A DNA stretch of 64,000 nucleotides from Demequina litorisediminis (lineage in GTDB: Bacteria; Actinomycetota; Actinomycetes; Actinomycetales; Demequinaceae), in assembly GCF_030161615.1 (NCBI RefSeq), contig NZ_BSUN01000001.1, positions 2,232,001 through 2,296,000 of the forward strand. The letters run 5' to 3'. Shown here piece after piece: positions 50,292 to 60,166 of this stretch; positions within the stretch are counted from its first letter, which is position 1, and each line of letters starts with the position of its first letter. The notes below the pieces were generated by a model. It saw only the letters and a program-made list of their open reading frames with translations, ran no database searches and had not been told where the DNA came from. The translations under genes were made by a program, and so were the position numbers.

Positions 50292-51727
50292 GTGGTCAAC
50301 GAGGTGTCTGAGGGCCATCCCATGCTTGCGGGCGCCAACGCCGACGCCGAGCCGCGCGTGTTTGAGTCGCTGCGCAAGCGCCCACGGCCTCGCGCCGAGC
50401 GCTACGAGATCGGCCGCTCGCTGCGTAAGGAGGTGCCGCGCCGGACGCTCGGCGACTGGAAAGTCGACAGCGACAGCCGCGACCCCATCGCCCTGATCGA
50501 GCGCAGCCACGAGGGCCGAGTCCCCGGGCTGGTGCCGGTGCGCGTAGCGCGCATGGCGGCCTCACCGTATGGGTTCCTGCGCGGATCGGCGGTGGTGATG
50601 GCCGATGACGTAGCCGGCTTGCCGTCGACCGGCATCACTCCCGTGGTGTGTGGTGACGCGCACCTGGGCAACGTGGGCTTCTACGCCTCGCCCGAGCGCG
50701 ACCTGGTGCTGGACCTCAACGACTTTGACGAGGCACACCCGGGCGCGTGGGAGTGGGACCTGCGCCGCTTGGTCGCGAGCACATGGGTTGCCGGACGCGA
50801 GACCGGCGCCTCGGAGGACAAGTGCCGCGATGCGGTCCTCACGTGCGCGCGGGCGTACCGCGATGAACTCCGCCACCTGGCTCAGGAGCCGCTCTTTGCG
50901 CGGTCGTTCGAGCGCATCGATATGCGCAGCATCGAGAAGCATGGAACGGAGTCGTCGCTGTCCAAGGAGCCTGGCGCGGGCGGCCAAGCGGGCGCGTAAG
51001 CGCACCTCGGACCGCGCCCTGCCGCGCTTCACCAAGCAGGACGGCGACGCCAGGCGCATCGTCGAGGAGCCGCCGCTGATTACCCGCTTGCCCGATGCCG
51101 AGGCCGACGCGCTCGCGGAGGGCCTCGACGAGTACATGCGGACCCTCGACCCGCACTGGGCCCGGATGCTGGGCGGCTACACGTTGGTCGATGTGGCTCA
51201 CAAGGTGGTCGGCGTGGGCTCCGTGGGCCTGCGCGCCTACGTGGCGCTGCTCGAGGGCTCGAGCCAGAAGGATGTGATCTTCCTGCAGGCTGAAGCAGGC
51301 GAGGCGCTCCGTGATCGCGGAGCACGTGCACGGCAAGGACGCGTGGCACCGCCACCAGGGCCAGCGCGTGGTCGAGTACCAGCAGGCCTTGCAGACCGTG
51401 AGCGACCCGCTTCTGGGGTGGACCACGGTGGATGGGCGCCAGTTCTACGTGCGCCAGTTCAGAAACATGAAGGGCTCGGTGTCGCTGGACCGGATCTCGG
51501 CAAAGGCGCTGGCAAATTACGCGGGCATCGCTGGACGGCTACTCGCGAAGGGACATGCGCGCACGAGTGGGGCGTCGATGATCGCCGGGTACCTGGGTCG
51601 CGGTGCCAACGTGGACGAGGCAATGGCGACGTTCGCGCGAGCGTATGCCGACCAGACAGAGGCCGACCACGAGGCGCTGCTCAAGGCCGTGAAGAGTGGG
51701 CGGTTGGAGATGGCTGAGGGGGAGTGA
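50292..51727 (+). CDS. DUF2252-family protein
   Basis: About 477 residues with the kinase-like DUF2252 pattern: PYGFLRGSAVVMADD, TPVVCGDAHLGNVGFY, LDLNDFDEAHPGAWEWDLRR, KVVGVGSVGLRAYVALLEG and YVRQFRNMKGSV. Enzymatic role unknown. AGCT insertions at 50967-50973 and 51286-51292 split it. GTG start; a later ATG (MLAGANAD) is possible. Confidence 0.85.
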
Positions 51728-51793
51728 CTGGCGCGTGTGTAGGCGCGCGGCGTGAGTTCCAGTGCGTGTGGAGGGAGCAATCGTGACTGCTAC

Positions 51794-52052
51794 ATGGGTT
51801 CGCGCGATCAGTCCATCGAGGACCGCACGCTCCAGTCGCGGAACCTTGGCATGTCCGAGGAAGAAATCGCCGAGTACGACTTCGACGCAGACTTGGAGCA
51901 GGAACCGGTCGAAGACACTGAGCCGCAGGAAACGCCGCCGAGCGTGCGTCAGGGGGAGGGGAGCCTGGAGACTGGGCCTCCAGTTAGCCGATGGCGGGCA
52001 CGTGGTCGGAGATCCGCGTCCACCTATGTCACTCGCGTTGCGGAAAACCTGA
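51794..52052 (+). CDS. Small acidic hypothetical protein
   Basis: About 85 residues, starting MGSRDQSIEDRTLQSR and strongly acidic (EEEIAEYDFDADLEQE). GAGCCTG at 51961-51967 is another suspected insertion; corrected, it continues WRLGLQLADGGHVV to TGA 52052. No convincing RBS. Unknown family. Confidence 0.5.
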
Positions 52053-52074
52053 GAGCGGGTAGGCTCGCGTTCGG

Positions 52075-52919
52075 TCAGGCCTCGGGCTGCCATTGCTCGG
52101 GTTCGTAGGTGCCGCCGGCGGGCCACCACACGATCTCAAACGCAGAATCCTCGTCGCTGAGCACGAGCTCATCTGCATCGATACCGCCCGAGAACCACGC
52201 GACCCAATGGGACTCCTCCTTTGGGAGAATCACCTCGTTGAAGTAGTCAGCGTCGTGGGATTCCATGAAGTCGGCGATGGTCGAGTTGGATTCAGCCTCA
52301 ATGATCTCTGGGTCACTGACGATTTGCACGATGATGTGGTCACTGGCGACTTGGTGAGCGATGTCGGTGATGATGGCCTTGACGCCCTCGCGGTATGCGT
52401 CGGAGCCGGTGTCGACAGGATCGATGAGAACCCAATACTGGTCGATCTCGCCAAGGCCAGTGAATAGTCGAGGGTCACGATTTCGTACTCGGGACCTGCG
52501 TAGGAGTATTCCTGCGTCTCATCAGCCGGCGGGCTCGGCTCATCGCTCGCCACGGGCTTCGCTGAATCTGAGGCCGAAGCGCTCACCGACGGCTCAGGCG
52601 TTGCTGATTCGGTTTCTGATGGGTCGAGGCTTTCGGAGGACTCGTCCCCGCACTCGCGTTCAACGGATAGCGTCGGGACCGAGTCTCCGGGCTCCCCAGC
52701 GGCTGGTACCTGTTCGCACACGACCCAGTTCGACTCGTCGACCACTCCGAAGAGACCGCCGCCCTCGACCTCGGGTTCACCGTCGATCCCTGCGTTGCCG
52801 ATCTCAATCAGAGCGGCATCAAGTTTCATGCCCACGGTGTCAGGCATGGTCGGAGGCACATCTTCGCTACACGCCGACAGCACGAGAGCAAGTGAAAGTA
52901 CAAGAGCAGAACGCTTCAA
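52075..52919 (-). CDS. PASTA-domain lipoprotein
   Basis: Lipobox ALVLSACSED, then a PASTA-like domain (MPDTVGMKLDAALIEIGNAG and VVCEQVPAAGEPGDSV), a Ser/Glu/Pro linker and a C-terminal alpha/beta domain (VLIDPVDTGSDAYREGVKA, ending GTYEPEQWQPEA). One base is missing around 52464-52470: CTCGACTATTC, read as CTCGAGCTATTC, restores LELFTGLGEIDQYW, again at an AGCT. TTG start. Surface protein, possibly wall-binding. Confidence 0.72.
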
Positions 52920-53117
52920 GATGTCGTGATCCCCCTCAGGATGTTTGACTTACGAGCAGGATAGCCACAGCCGAAGGGCTCCTTTCACCCCCAAAGCCAA
53001 CGCTCGTCTCGGCGTGGGAGGTGGTGGCCAGGATCGCGGTGGCACTCTGATGCGCCTCGGGTTTCGTGGAGGCCCTGGTGTGTCCCGGGTTTCGCGTAGT
53101 CGGGCTGGCTGGAGTTC

Positions 53118-54010
53118 TCATGCCACGGTGATGATGCTGTTGCGTTCGAATTCTATCGGGGTCAGCCATCCAAGTTGGCTGTGGCGGCGCTGACGGTTGT
53201 GCCAGATCTCGAGGTACTCGAACATCGCGGTGCTGAGGCTCGATGCGGGTGTTCCATTTCTTGCGGTCGAGGAGTTCGACCTGCATGCGGGACCAGAAGG
53301 CTCTCGATCATGGAGTTGTCGTAGCAGTCGCCGATGCTGCCCATCGACGCCAGCAGCCCCGACTCCTTGGCGCGGCGCGTGAAGGCCCAGGAACCGAACT
53401 GCACGCCTCTGTCCGAGTGGATGATCGTGCCCGCGCCGCCCGCGCGGCCGAGCCTGGTGTCGATCGCCATGCCGAGGGCGTTGGTGACCAGCGTGGCCGT
53501 GGGTGACGCGTCGATCGACCAGCCCACGACGCGGCGTGAGTAGGCGTCCAGGACCACACAGCAGTAGACCTTGCCCTCACGGGTGGGATGCTCGGTGATA
53601 TCGGTCACCCATAACTGGTTGGGGCAGGTTGCGGGTGAAGTCGCGTTCCACCAGGTCGGTCGCGATCGTGTCAGGCTTGGCACGGCGCCACTTCCGGCGC
53701 CCCGTCACACCCTGCAAGCCGGCGCGCTTCATCAGCAGGCTCGACCTGCCCGTGTCCGACCGCGATACCGCGTCCGATAGTGAGCTCGGCATGAACCCGT
53801 CGAGCTCCGTAGATACCGTGGCAGTCCTGGTGGATGTCGGAGATGAGGTCGGTCAGCAGCGCGTGCCGGATCGACCGCTCCGATGGTGCCCGCTTCCTGG
53901 CCTCGTAGAAGCCTGCTTCGGACACGGCCAGCACCCGGCAGGCGACCTGAACCGGCAGGCCCTCTGCGGCGATCACCTCGACCGCCGCGCGCCGCCTTTT
54001 GGGTCAATCT
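53118..54010 (-). CDS. IS3-family transposase OrfB (DDE integrase)
   Basis: DDE catalytic residues: first Asp in NQLWVTDITEHP, second in TIIHSDRGVQF, Glu in NSMIESFWSRMQVE; ends RRHSQLGWLTPIEFERN. N-terminal HTH-like CRVLAVSEAGFYEARKR. Produced by -1 frameshifting from OrfA at CCAAAAG (plus-strand 53996-54002). Errors: AGCT insertions 53736-53742, 53297-53303, 53235-53241 and an extra C near 53620-53630. Two GAGCTC in this gene are intact. Confidence 0.85.
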
Positions 54011-54279
54011 GCTCCTTGAGTACATCTACGGCGCGGCGAGCAACTGCGAGGCTCAGTTTCGAGTTCCGCAATCCGTCTCTTCGCGGACGTGATCTCGTCC
54101 TTCTCCGCCGTCGTCAAGCCGGCCTCGATGCCCCGGTCGATACGACCTTGGCGCAGCCAGTTGTAGATCGTCTGCTCGCTGACTTCGAGATCGTGCGAGA
54201 CGCTGGCCACACCTCTGCCATTGGCAACGAGGTCGAGCACTCGACGTCGAAACTCACTTGGATAGCCTGGTCGTCCCAT
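54004..54279 (-). CDS. IS3-family transposase OrfA
   Basis: HTH protein: YPSEFRRRVLDLVANGRGVA, VSHDLEVSEQTIYNWLRQGR, leucine-zipper tail RIAELETELAVARRAVDVLK. The tail needs correction of GAGGCTC 54048-54054. Corrected, it ends PKGGARRSR just after the frameshift site. Confidence 0.85.
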   Translation of the reverse strand: MGRPGYPSEFRRRVLDLVANGRGVASVSHDLEVSEQTIYNWLRQGRIDRGIEAGLTTAEKDEITSAKRRIAELETEPRSCSPRRRCTQGAD

Positions 54280-54473
54280 CGGAGCCTCCCTGTTTCAGGC
54301 ATCAGACTCCAATAAACCGAACTCCGTCGAACCCGGGACACACCAGAGCCTCCACGAAACCCGGGGCGGTTCACCATGGGTATTGGCGCCGACGGATTCA
54401 TTGGCACCGAGTGTCATCGGCTACCGTCGGAGCCCGTCGCGCCGCCGGACGATGGACCACTCGAGGTTCCGAG

Positions 54474-54831
54474 TCATTTGTTGGGCGCGATGCCTCGTAC
54501 CGCCTCAGTTGCGAATCGCACGCGCGAGTTCTCGAGTTTTGAGACAGTGGCCTCTGCGATGTCGATATCCAAGACGTCGGCCAGGCGTAGGAGGTATGTG
54601 AGCACGTCGGCGATCTCGTCCTTTGCTCGCTGTTTTCGTTCCGGACCGGAAAACACTATGGCAGCGTCAGCGGCCGGGACCCACTGAAAGAGCCTCAGCC
54701 AGTTCACCGACCTCGCCCACGAGTGCCAGAAGCAATGATTTGGGATCGTGGAACTGCTCCCAATCCCGCTCCCGCGCGAACTCTCGAATCTCTGCCGTCA
54801 GCGCGGCGAGCGAATCAGAAGTCTCTGTCAC
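54474..54831 (-). CDS. MazG-type nucleotide pyrophosphohydrolase
   Basis: About 118 residues of the all-alpha NTP pyrophosphatase fold: Glu-rich metal motif VGEVGELAELFQW, then KDEIADVLTYLLRLADVL (E-x-x-D). GAGCCTC 54690-54696 has an extra base; without correction the protein stops at ALSVGPGR. GTG start. Divergent from the DUF2075 gene with a 130-bp shared gap. Hydrolyses non-canonical or defence-related NTPs (family knowledge). Confidence 0.85.
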
Positions 54832-54961
54832 GTGACGACTCTCCCACGAGACGACAGATTGCGTCACCGCCGGGCGATAGTGTTCCCCAGGTAAGCGCAC
54901 CGACAGGCTTCCATCATGGATATGCCTCCCGCGCAGTATTCGTACTGCCCAGGGGGTCTCC

Positions 54962-56843
54962 ATGGAGGTCGTGCGCCAAAGCGCCCGGTCACTCGCCGCG
55001 TACTCGCGGTCCAACTTCTCCGTCGTCGAGGATGCGCTTGCCGACATGTTCCTGTTCCACGGACTCGGGATCCCTGGCGCTCGCGAGCGTCAGTCGTGGC
55101 GAAACTCCATCCCGCAGGTGGCGTCGGTCCTCGACGATGCAGGCCTGGGCGATGTGGACGTGCTCCTCGAGCATCGCTTGCCGTTGACGAGCAAGCGAGC
55201 CGACGTGGTCCTCGCTGGAGTGCATCCGGCGAGCGGGGATCCGTCGTATGTGGTGGTGGAACTCAAGCAGTGGACGCGTGCACGTAGACACGAGGAATCA
55301 GAAACGCTGGTCGATGTCGACGGCGTCGCCTACAACCCTGTGCTCCATCCTGCGCTGCAAGTAGGCGCGTACACGCGGTACTACCGCGACTTCCTCCGAG
55401 CACTTGAAGGCAAGCCCGATGCGCTCGTGGGCGCCGCATACCTTCACAACGCTAGCGACGAGGGCGTCGCGGACCTCTGGTCCGTGGCACCAAGTAGCGA
55501 CGGCAGAATGTTCACCGGGCAGCGGCGCGGCGAGTTTGCGGAGTTCCTCGGTTCGAGACTTGCTCCTGCAAGTGGTGCTCGTGCTGCGGACGCGTTTCTA
55601 TCGTCGGCCATTGCGCCCTCCAAACAGGCTCCTCAAGGTTGCCGCGGCGGAGATTCGAGACCGCGAGCAGTTTGTCCTCCTTGACGAGCAGCGTGTGGCG
55701 TACGAACTGGTCTTGAGGGCCGTTGAGTCGGCACGCTCCGCAGACTCCAAAGAGGTCGTGATCGTGACGGGCGGTCCCGGATCGGGAAAGAGTGTGATTG
55801 CGCTGTCGCTCCTCGGTGAGCTCGCGCGCCAGGGCCGTACCGCGCTTCACGCGACGGGCTCGCGTTCCTTCACACAGACGGTGCGCCAGGTGGCGGGACA
55901 TAGGTCGCCGGCGACCAAGGAACTGTTCAAGTACTTCAACAGCTTCATGGAGGCTGAGCGGAACGGCCTAGACGTGCTGGTGCTCGACGAAGCGCATCGT
56001 ATTCGCGAGAAGTCGGTCAACCGATTCACGCCAAAGCGGCTGCGGGAGGATGCTCGTCCCCAGGTTGACGAACTGATGGATGCGGCGCGTGTGCCGGTCT
56101 TCCTTCTGGACGAGCACCAGGTCGTGAAGCCAGGCGAACTCGGTACGGTCGCAGACATTCGTGCGCATGCGGCTCTTAGGGGCCTACCGGTTACGCAGAT
56201 CGACCTCAACGCGCAGTACCGCGCCGGCGGCAGCGCGGCGTATATCGACTGGGTGCTGAGACTTCTGGGCCTTGCGGGCGATGCCCCCATCCGGTGGAAC
56301 GACGAAGACACGTTTGCCGTCGAAGTCGTCGACGCGGTCGAGGATCTCGAGGCGCGGATGTACCAGGCGCGAGCGCAAGGCTACGGCGCGCGCATGACAG
56401 CCGGGTATTGCTGGCCGTGGTCTGACGCACGAAACGGCCAGGCGATCGAAGATGTCGTCGTCGGCTCGTGGAGACGCCCTTGGAACTCGAAGCTCGAGCG
56501 GAAACTCGGTGACATCCCGCCGTCTGCATTGTGGGCGACGGAGCCCGGAGGCTTCGGTCAAGTGGGCTGCGTGTACACGGCTCAAGGCTTCGAGTACGAC
56601 TGGAATGGCGTGATCCTGGGGCCCGACCTTGTCGCGCGGGACGGACGGTTCGTCAGTCGGCGCGAGTTCAACAAGGATCCCTCGTTCAAAAGTCTCAAGA
56701 ATGTGAGCGATGAGGCCTTTGATCGCAACGTGCGCAACATCTATAAGGTGTTGCTTACCCGAGGGATGGTCGGGACGGTGCTGTACTCGACTGACGCGGA
56801 GACGCGGGAATTCTTGCGCTCCGTTGTGCCGAGCGGCCACTAG
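54962..56843 (+). CDS. PD-(D/E)XK nuclease fused to DUF2075 helicase
   Basis: About 626 residues. Residues 1-200: a restriction-endonuclease-like domain with Asp81 in KRADVVLAG and Glu100/Lys102 in YVVVELKQW. Residues 230-626: DUF2075 ATPase, Walker A TGGPGSGKSVIALSL, Walker B LDVLVLDEAHRI, DLNAQYRAGGS, and the helicase end GCVYTAQGFEYDW and NIYKVLLTRGMVG. CAGGCTC 55625-55631 has an extra base; it joins the two domains as SKQLLKVAAAEI. RBS AGGGGG. A GAGCTC in the same gene (55828) is intact. Confidence 0.85.
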
Positions 56844-56918
56844 CGTGAAGCCAGAGTGCCCGGTCAGTCGATAGGCGATCGTGCTCTGGAACCGTACCGG
56901 CTACGGAAGGACCCTCAC

Positions 56919-57428
56919 ATGTTCACCGGCATCAACCCCGCCATCTGTGCCCAAGCCTGGGACGTCATCACCCCCGCGATCGCGCGTGGGCACGACGTTG
57001 GCCTGCTCAACGGCTACAAGGGCGGCGTCGTCGTGCTCGACCCGGCCGACGCATCGGCCGATCCCTTGTTTACCGCCTACCTGGGCGACGACCCCGAGAA
57101 GTTCGTCGAGTGGGCCACCGCCAAGGCCCGCGTCGCCGCGCGCACCGGCATGGACACCTCGCGCCTGCGCGACCACTCGCCGCACCTGTACCGCGCTGGC
57201 GACATCAAGTGGCCAGGCGGCATTGTGCGCGAGGGGCTCGTCGTCGCGTTCAGCGGCGTGCAGGGAGAGTACGACGAGATGATCGCCGAGTGGCTTGTCA
57301 GTGCCATCCGTGCCATCTGCCGCCTGGAGTTCCGCGCGCCCGACGGCCCCCGCGACAACGGCGGGCCGTTCCTGGGGAGTAGCGCTGCTACGCCAGTCAC
57401 GGCATCGGCCGCACCACCGCTAGCGTGA
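56919..57428 (+). CDS. GlcG/HbpS-like protein
   Basis: 169 residues, intact. Pattern of the GlcG/HbpS fold: AIARGHDVGLLNGYKGGVVV, AKARVAARTGMDTSRLRDH, WPGGIVREGLVVAFSGVQGE. Members include haem-binding HbpS, but haem ligands cannot be assigned here. RBS GGAAGGA. Confidence 0.6.
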   Translation: MFTGINPAICAQAWDVITPAIARGHDVGLLNGYKGGVVVLDPADASADPLFTAYLGDDPEKFVEWATAKARVAARTGMDTSRLRDHSPHLYRAGDIKWPGGIVREGLVVAFSGVQGEYDEMIAEWLVSAIRAICRLEFRAPDGPRDNGGPFLGSSAATPVTASAAPPLA

Positions 57429-57432
57429 CCCC

Positions 57433-57912
57433 ATGACCCCCTCCTGGCTCCCCGCGGACTTCGCGCACCCGCTGCGCGCCACCCTGAATGAGCAAGCGCA
57501 CCTGCGCCCCATTCACCCCGAGGACACGGACATCGATATGGTCGCCGTCATGGGCAATCAGCCGATGCTGTGGGCCAAGTACGGCGACGCGTGGGGCTGG
57601 CCGCCGGCGGACATGACCGCCGAAGCCGACCGCGCCGACCTTGACCGCCACGCCCGTGAGATGGTCACGCACGAGTCCTTCAACTACGCGATCCTCGACC
57701 CGGACGAGACGCGCATCTACGGATGCGTCTACATCGACCCGCCGGAGGACTCGGCCGAGAAAGCGCGCGGTCCCGTCGCCGACGTCTCATGGTGGGTCGT
57801 GGCCGATGCCCCGGCCGGGTTGGCCGATGCAGTGGCCGCTTTCGTGCCGCGCTGGCTTGCCGACGCGTGGCCGTTCGTCGCGGTGCGGTACCCGTTTGGT
57901 GAGCGCGAGTGA
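57433..57912 (+). CDS. GNAT-like acetyltransferase-family protein
   Basis: 159 residues: LRPIHPEDTDIDMVAVMGNQ, YAILDPDETRIYGCVYIDP and SWWVVADAPAGLADAVAAFV. A common actinobacterial family placed in GNAT by annotation; the acetyl-CoA loop is weak. TAGCGT lies six bases before the ATG and overlaps the upstream gene end, so it has an internal leaderless promoter. Confidence 0.7.
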   Translation: MTPSWLPADFAHPLRATLNEQAHLRPIHPEDTDIDMVAVMGNQPMLWAKYGDAWGWPPADMTAEADRADLDRHAREMVTHESFNYAILDPDETRIYGCVYIDPPEDSAEKARGPVADVSWWVVADAPAGLADAVAAFVPRWLADAWPFVAVRYPFGERE

Positions 57913-57914
57913 CG

Positions 57915-58177
57915 TCAGTCCGCTGAGAGCGGCCCTGAGGGCTCGTAGGGATCCTGCGGCGGGCCAGACACGGCGCGACGCTGCTCGTACATCAGGCTCG
58001 GTCTGGGTGCGCACCACCTCGTGAAGGCTCACGGAGCTCGCGCCGCATCTTCGAGATGTTGATCGCCATCGAGAAGAACGAGACCACCACCATCACCCAG
58101 AACACGATGCCGGCCACCACCAGCAGCATCGCTACGCCCGGGCCCGAGAAATAGTTGTCGATCAACGGTTCAAACAC
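57915..58177 (-). CDS. Small single-helix membrane protein
   Basis: About 87 residues: helix VAMLLVVAGIVFWVMVVVSF, then a charged cytoplasmic tail. As read it continues out of frame; correcting AAGGCTC 58024-58030 and CAGGCTC 57993-57999 gives RELHEVVRTQTELMYEQRR and an end at 57915. GTG start with RBS AAGGGGG. The intact GAGCTC at 58034 lies six bases from a broken site. Function unknown. Confidence 0.65.
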
Positions 58178-58262
58178 GCCGCACCCCCTTCGTTGGCGCA
58201 AACGCTAGCGCACCTGTCTCCGCGCGCGCCGCAATGTCAGACCCCTCTGATGTGATGGGTTC

Positions 58263-60102
58263 ATGACCGAGACCATGGCGCAGGCGGCTCCTCCGGGAGC
58301 CCGTCCGAGTGCCCATGCGTCCGAGCACTGGGACGCACGGGTGCGTTCCGCGCTGTCTGATCGCCGACCGCTCACCCACTCAGGGGTCAGTTCCATGCCC
58401 GACGACGATCTGGTGGCACTCGCGGTCGCCGTCGGAGCGGTGCGCAAGGACGCGGATCGCATGATGGCCGTCGTTGCCGCCGAGCAGGCTGCCCGGTCTC
58501 GCGCAAAGGCGGGCCAGGTGGGTCTCGCGCGCCGCCGCGGCAAGGGGGACGAACGTGGTCTCGTCTCCTCTCAGACCGGCGCCTCCGCGGCCGATGCCAG
58601 CCGCCTCATCGAACTCGGCGAGACTCTGCGCGACGCAGAAAACGTGGGGCGTGGAGAGGCCGCCGTCGACGGCGCCTCCGACCGGCCGATGCCCGTGTTC
58701 CCCGAGGTCGCACGCGCCGCGAACGCGGGCGAGCCTCAGCGTCGATGCTTCCACGATGATCACGCGGATGCTGCGCCGCGTAGGCAAGCGGGTCGGGGCG
58801 TCCGCGCTCGCCGCCGCCGAACGCGACCTCGTCTCCGCCGCGCGCTATCTGAGGCTCGAACGTCTCGCGGGGCTCGTCACCCGGACCGAAGAGCGGCTCG
58901 ACGCCGAGCATCGCGACGCTCTCGCACAGGAGCGCCGCGAGCGGCGCTTCCTTCGCATCGGCGAGTCGGCCGATGGCATGGTCACCATCAACGGCCGCCT
59001 TGACCCCGAAAACGGCGCACCGCTCGTCGCCGCGATGCAGGCGATGGTCAACCAGAACTTCCGCCTACGAAAGCGCATGCAAGACGCGGCGAAGGCGGGG
59101 GAGTCCGTCATCGTCGACGCGCGCACCCCGGAACAGGTCAGGGCCGATGCGATGGGTGACTTCGCGCGCCACCTCCTGGGCTGTGAGGTGTCGGTCTTGC
59201 CACGGACCGGCGTGACGTTGGTGGTGCGGACAGGGCTCAAGGAACTGCGCGAGGGGCTTGGTGGGGCATCCGTCGACGGCCACGCGGCGAGCCTCGATGC
59301 TGGCGCGCTGCGTCGTACGGCGGCCTCCGCGGGTGTGATCCCGCAGGTCCTCGGCGGCAAGTCGGAGGTCCTTGACCAGGGGGTGCGGGCGAGGCTGTTC
59401 ACCACCGAGCAGAAGGCGGCACTCGTCGAGCGGGACGGTGGGTGCGCCATGTGCGGAGCGCCGCCGTCCTGGTGCGACGCCCACCACATCGTCCACTGGG
59501 CTAGGGGAGGCGCGACGGATCTGGCAAACGGCGTGATGTTGTGCGTGCGGTGCCATCACGACGTGCACCGCGCGGGATGGCAGATCCATGCCACCGCGAG
59601 CGAGGTCTGGTTCACGCCGCCCGCAGAGGTCGATCCCACCCGTCGGCGGCGCCCCGGAGGCAGGCGACTCTTCGACGCCTACCCACTGGAACCGGAGATT
59701 CCGCTGGAACGCGAGGTTCCGCTGGGAGAGCCGCCGCCAGGCAGCACCAGTCGGCGCGGCGGGGCGTGTCCCTTGGTGAGCCGTGACGCATGCGTGTCGA
59801 TGCGGGTCGACAACCTTGACGATGACCGACTGAGGGACACCCCTGATGGCGACCCGATGGGCGCCGGGGGTGACTGGGACGGGATGGGTGCTCACGACGC
59901 GGTCACGCCAAAGCCGCGTCTACTCGTTCCTCGGGATCGGCGTTCCGCCAATCCCCGGAGTGCCTCGCCACCGCAGCGGACCCCGACGCGGCGCGGGAGG
60001 AGCCCGGCAGGGCGCTGGACCGCAACACGCTGGGGGAGTAGCCCGGCACAGCGCCGCGCGCCTGCACGGCGTCGTGCTCGCGTACTGCGTGGCCGCACAT
60101 GA
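58263..60102 (+). CDS. DUF222/HNH endonuclease-family protein
   Basis: Actinobacterial 13E12-repeat type. N-terminal DUF222 helices (DDLVALAVAVGAVRKDADRM, RLARRRGKGDERG) and C-terminal HNH: CAMCGAPPSWCDAHHIVHW, GGATDLANGVMLCVRCHHDV. GAGCCTC 58731-58737 has an extra base; corrected, AGELSVDASTMITRML. The Arg-rich end beyond about 59900 looks out of frame, so the true C-terminus may differ. These genes are numerous in actinobacterial genomes and their role is not settled. Confidence 0.85.
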
Positions 60103-60166
60103 GCCGACGGGGCCGCCCGGTCGGCGCGCCCGCCTACACTCGCAGGCAACGAGGAGGAGCCTAGGC

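Larger units (their letters stand above)
53048..54373 (-). mobile_element. IS3-family insertion sequence, about 1,326 bp
   Basis: Imperfect terminal repeats of about 46 bp: left begins TGATGCGCCTCGGGTTTCGT (53048), right, as reverse complement, TGAACCGCCCCGGGTTTCGT (ends 54373). Both continue GGAGGCYCTGGTGTGTCCCG. Two overlapping transposase frames on the minus strand. No matching target-site duplication is visible in the flanks (CTC/CCA). It lies in an intergenic position between a lipoprotein and mazG and disrupts no gene that I recognise. Confidence 0.85.
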
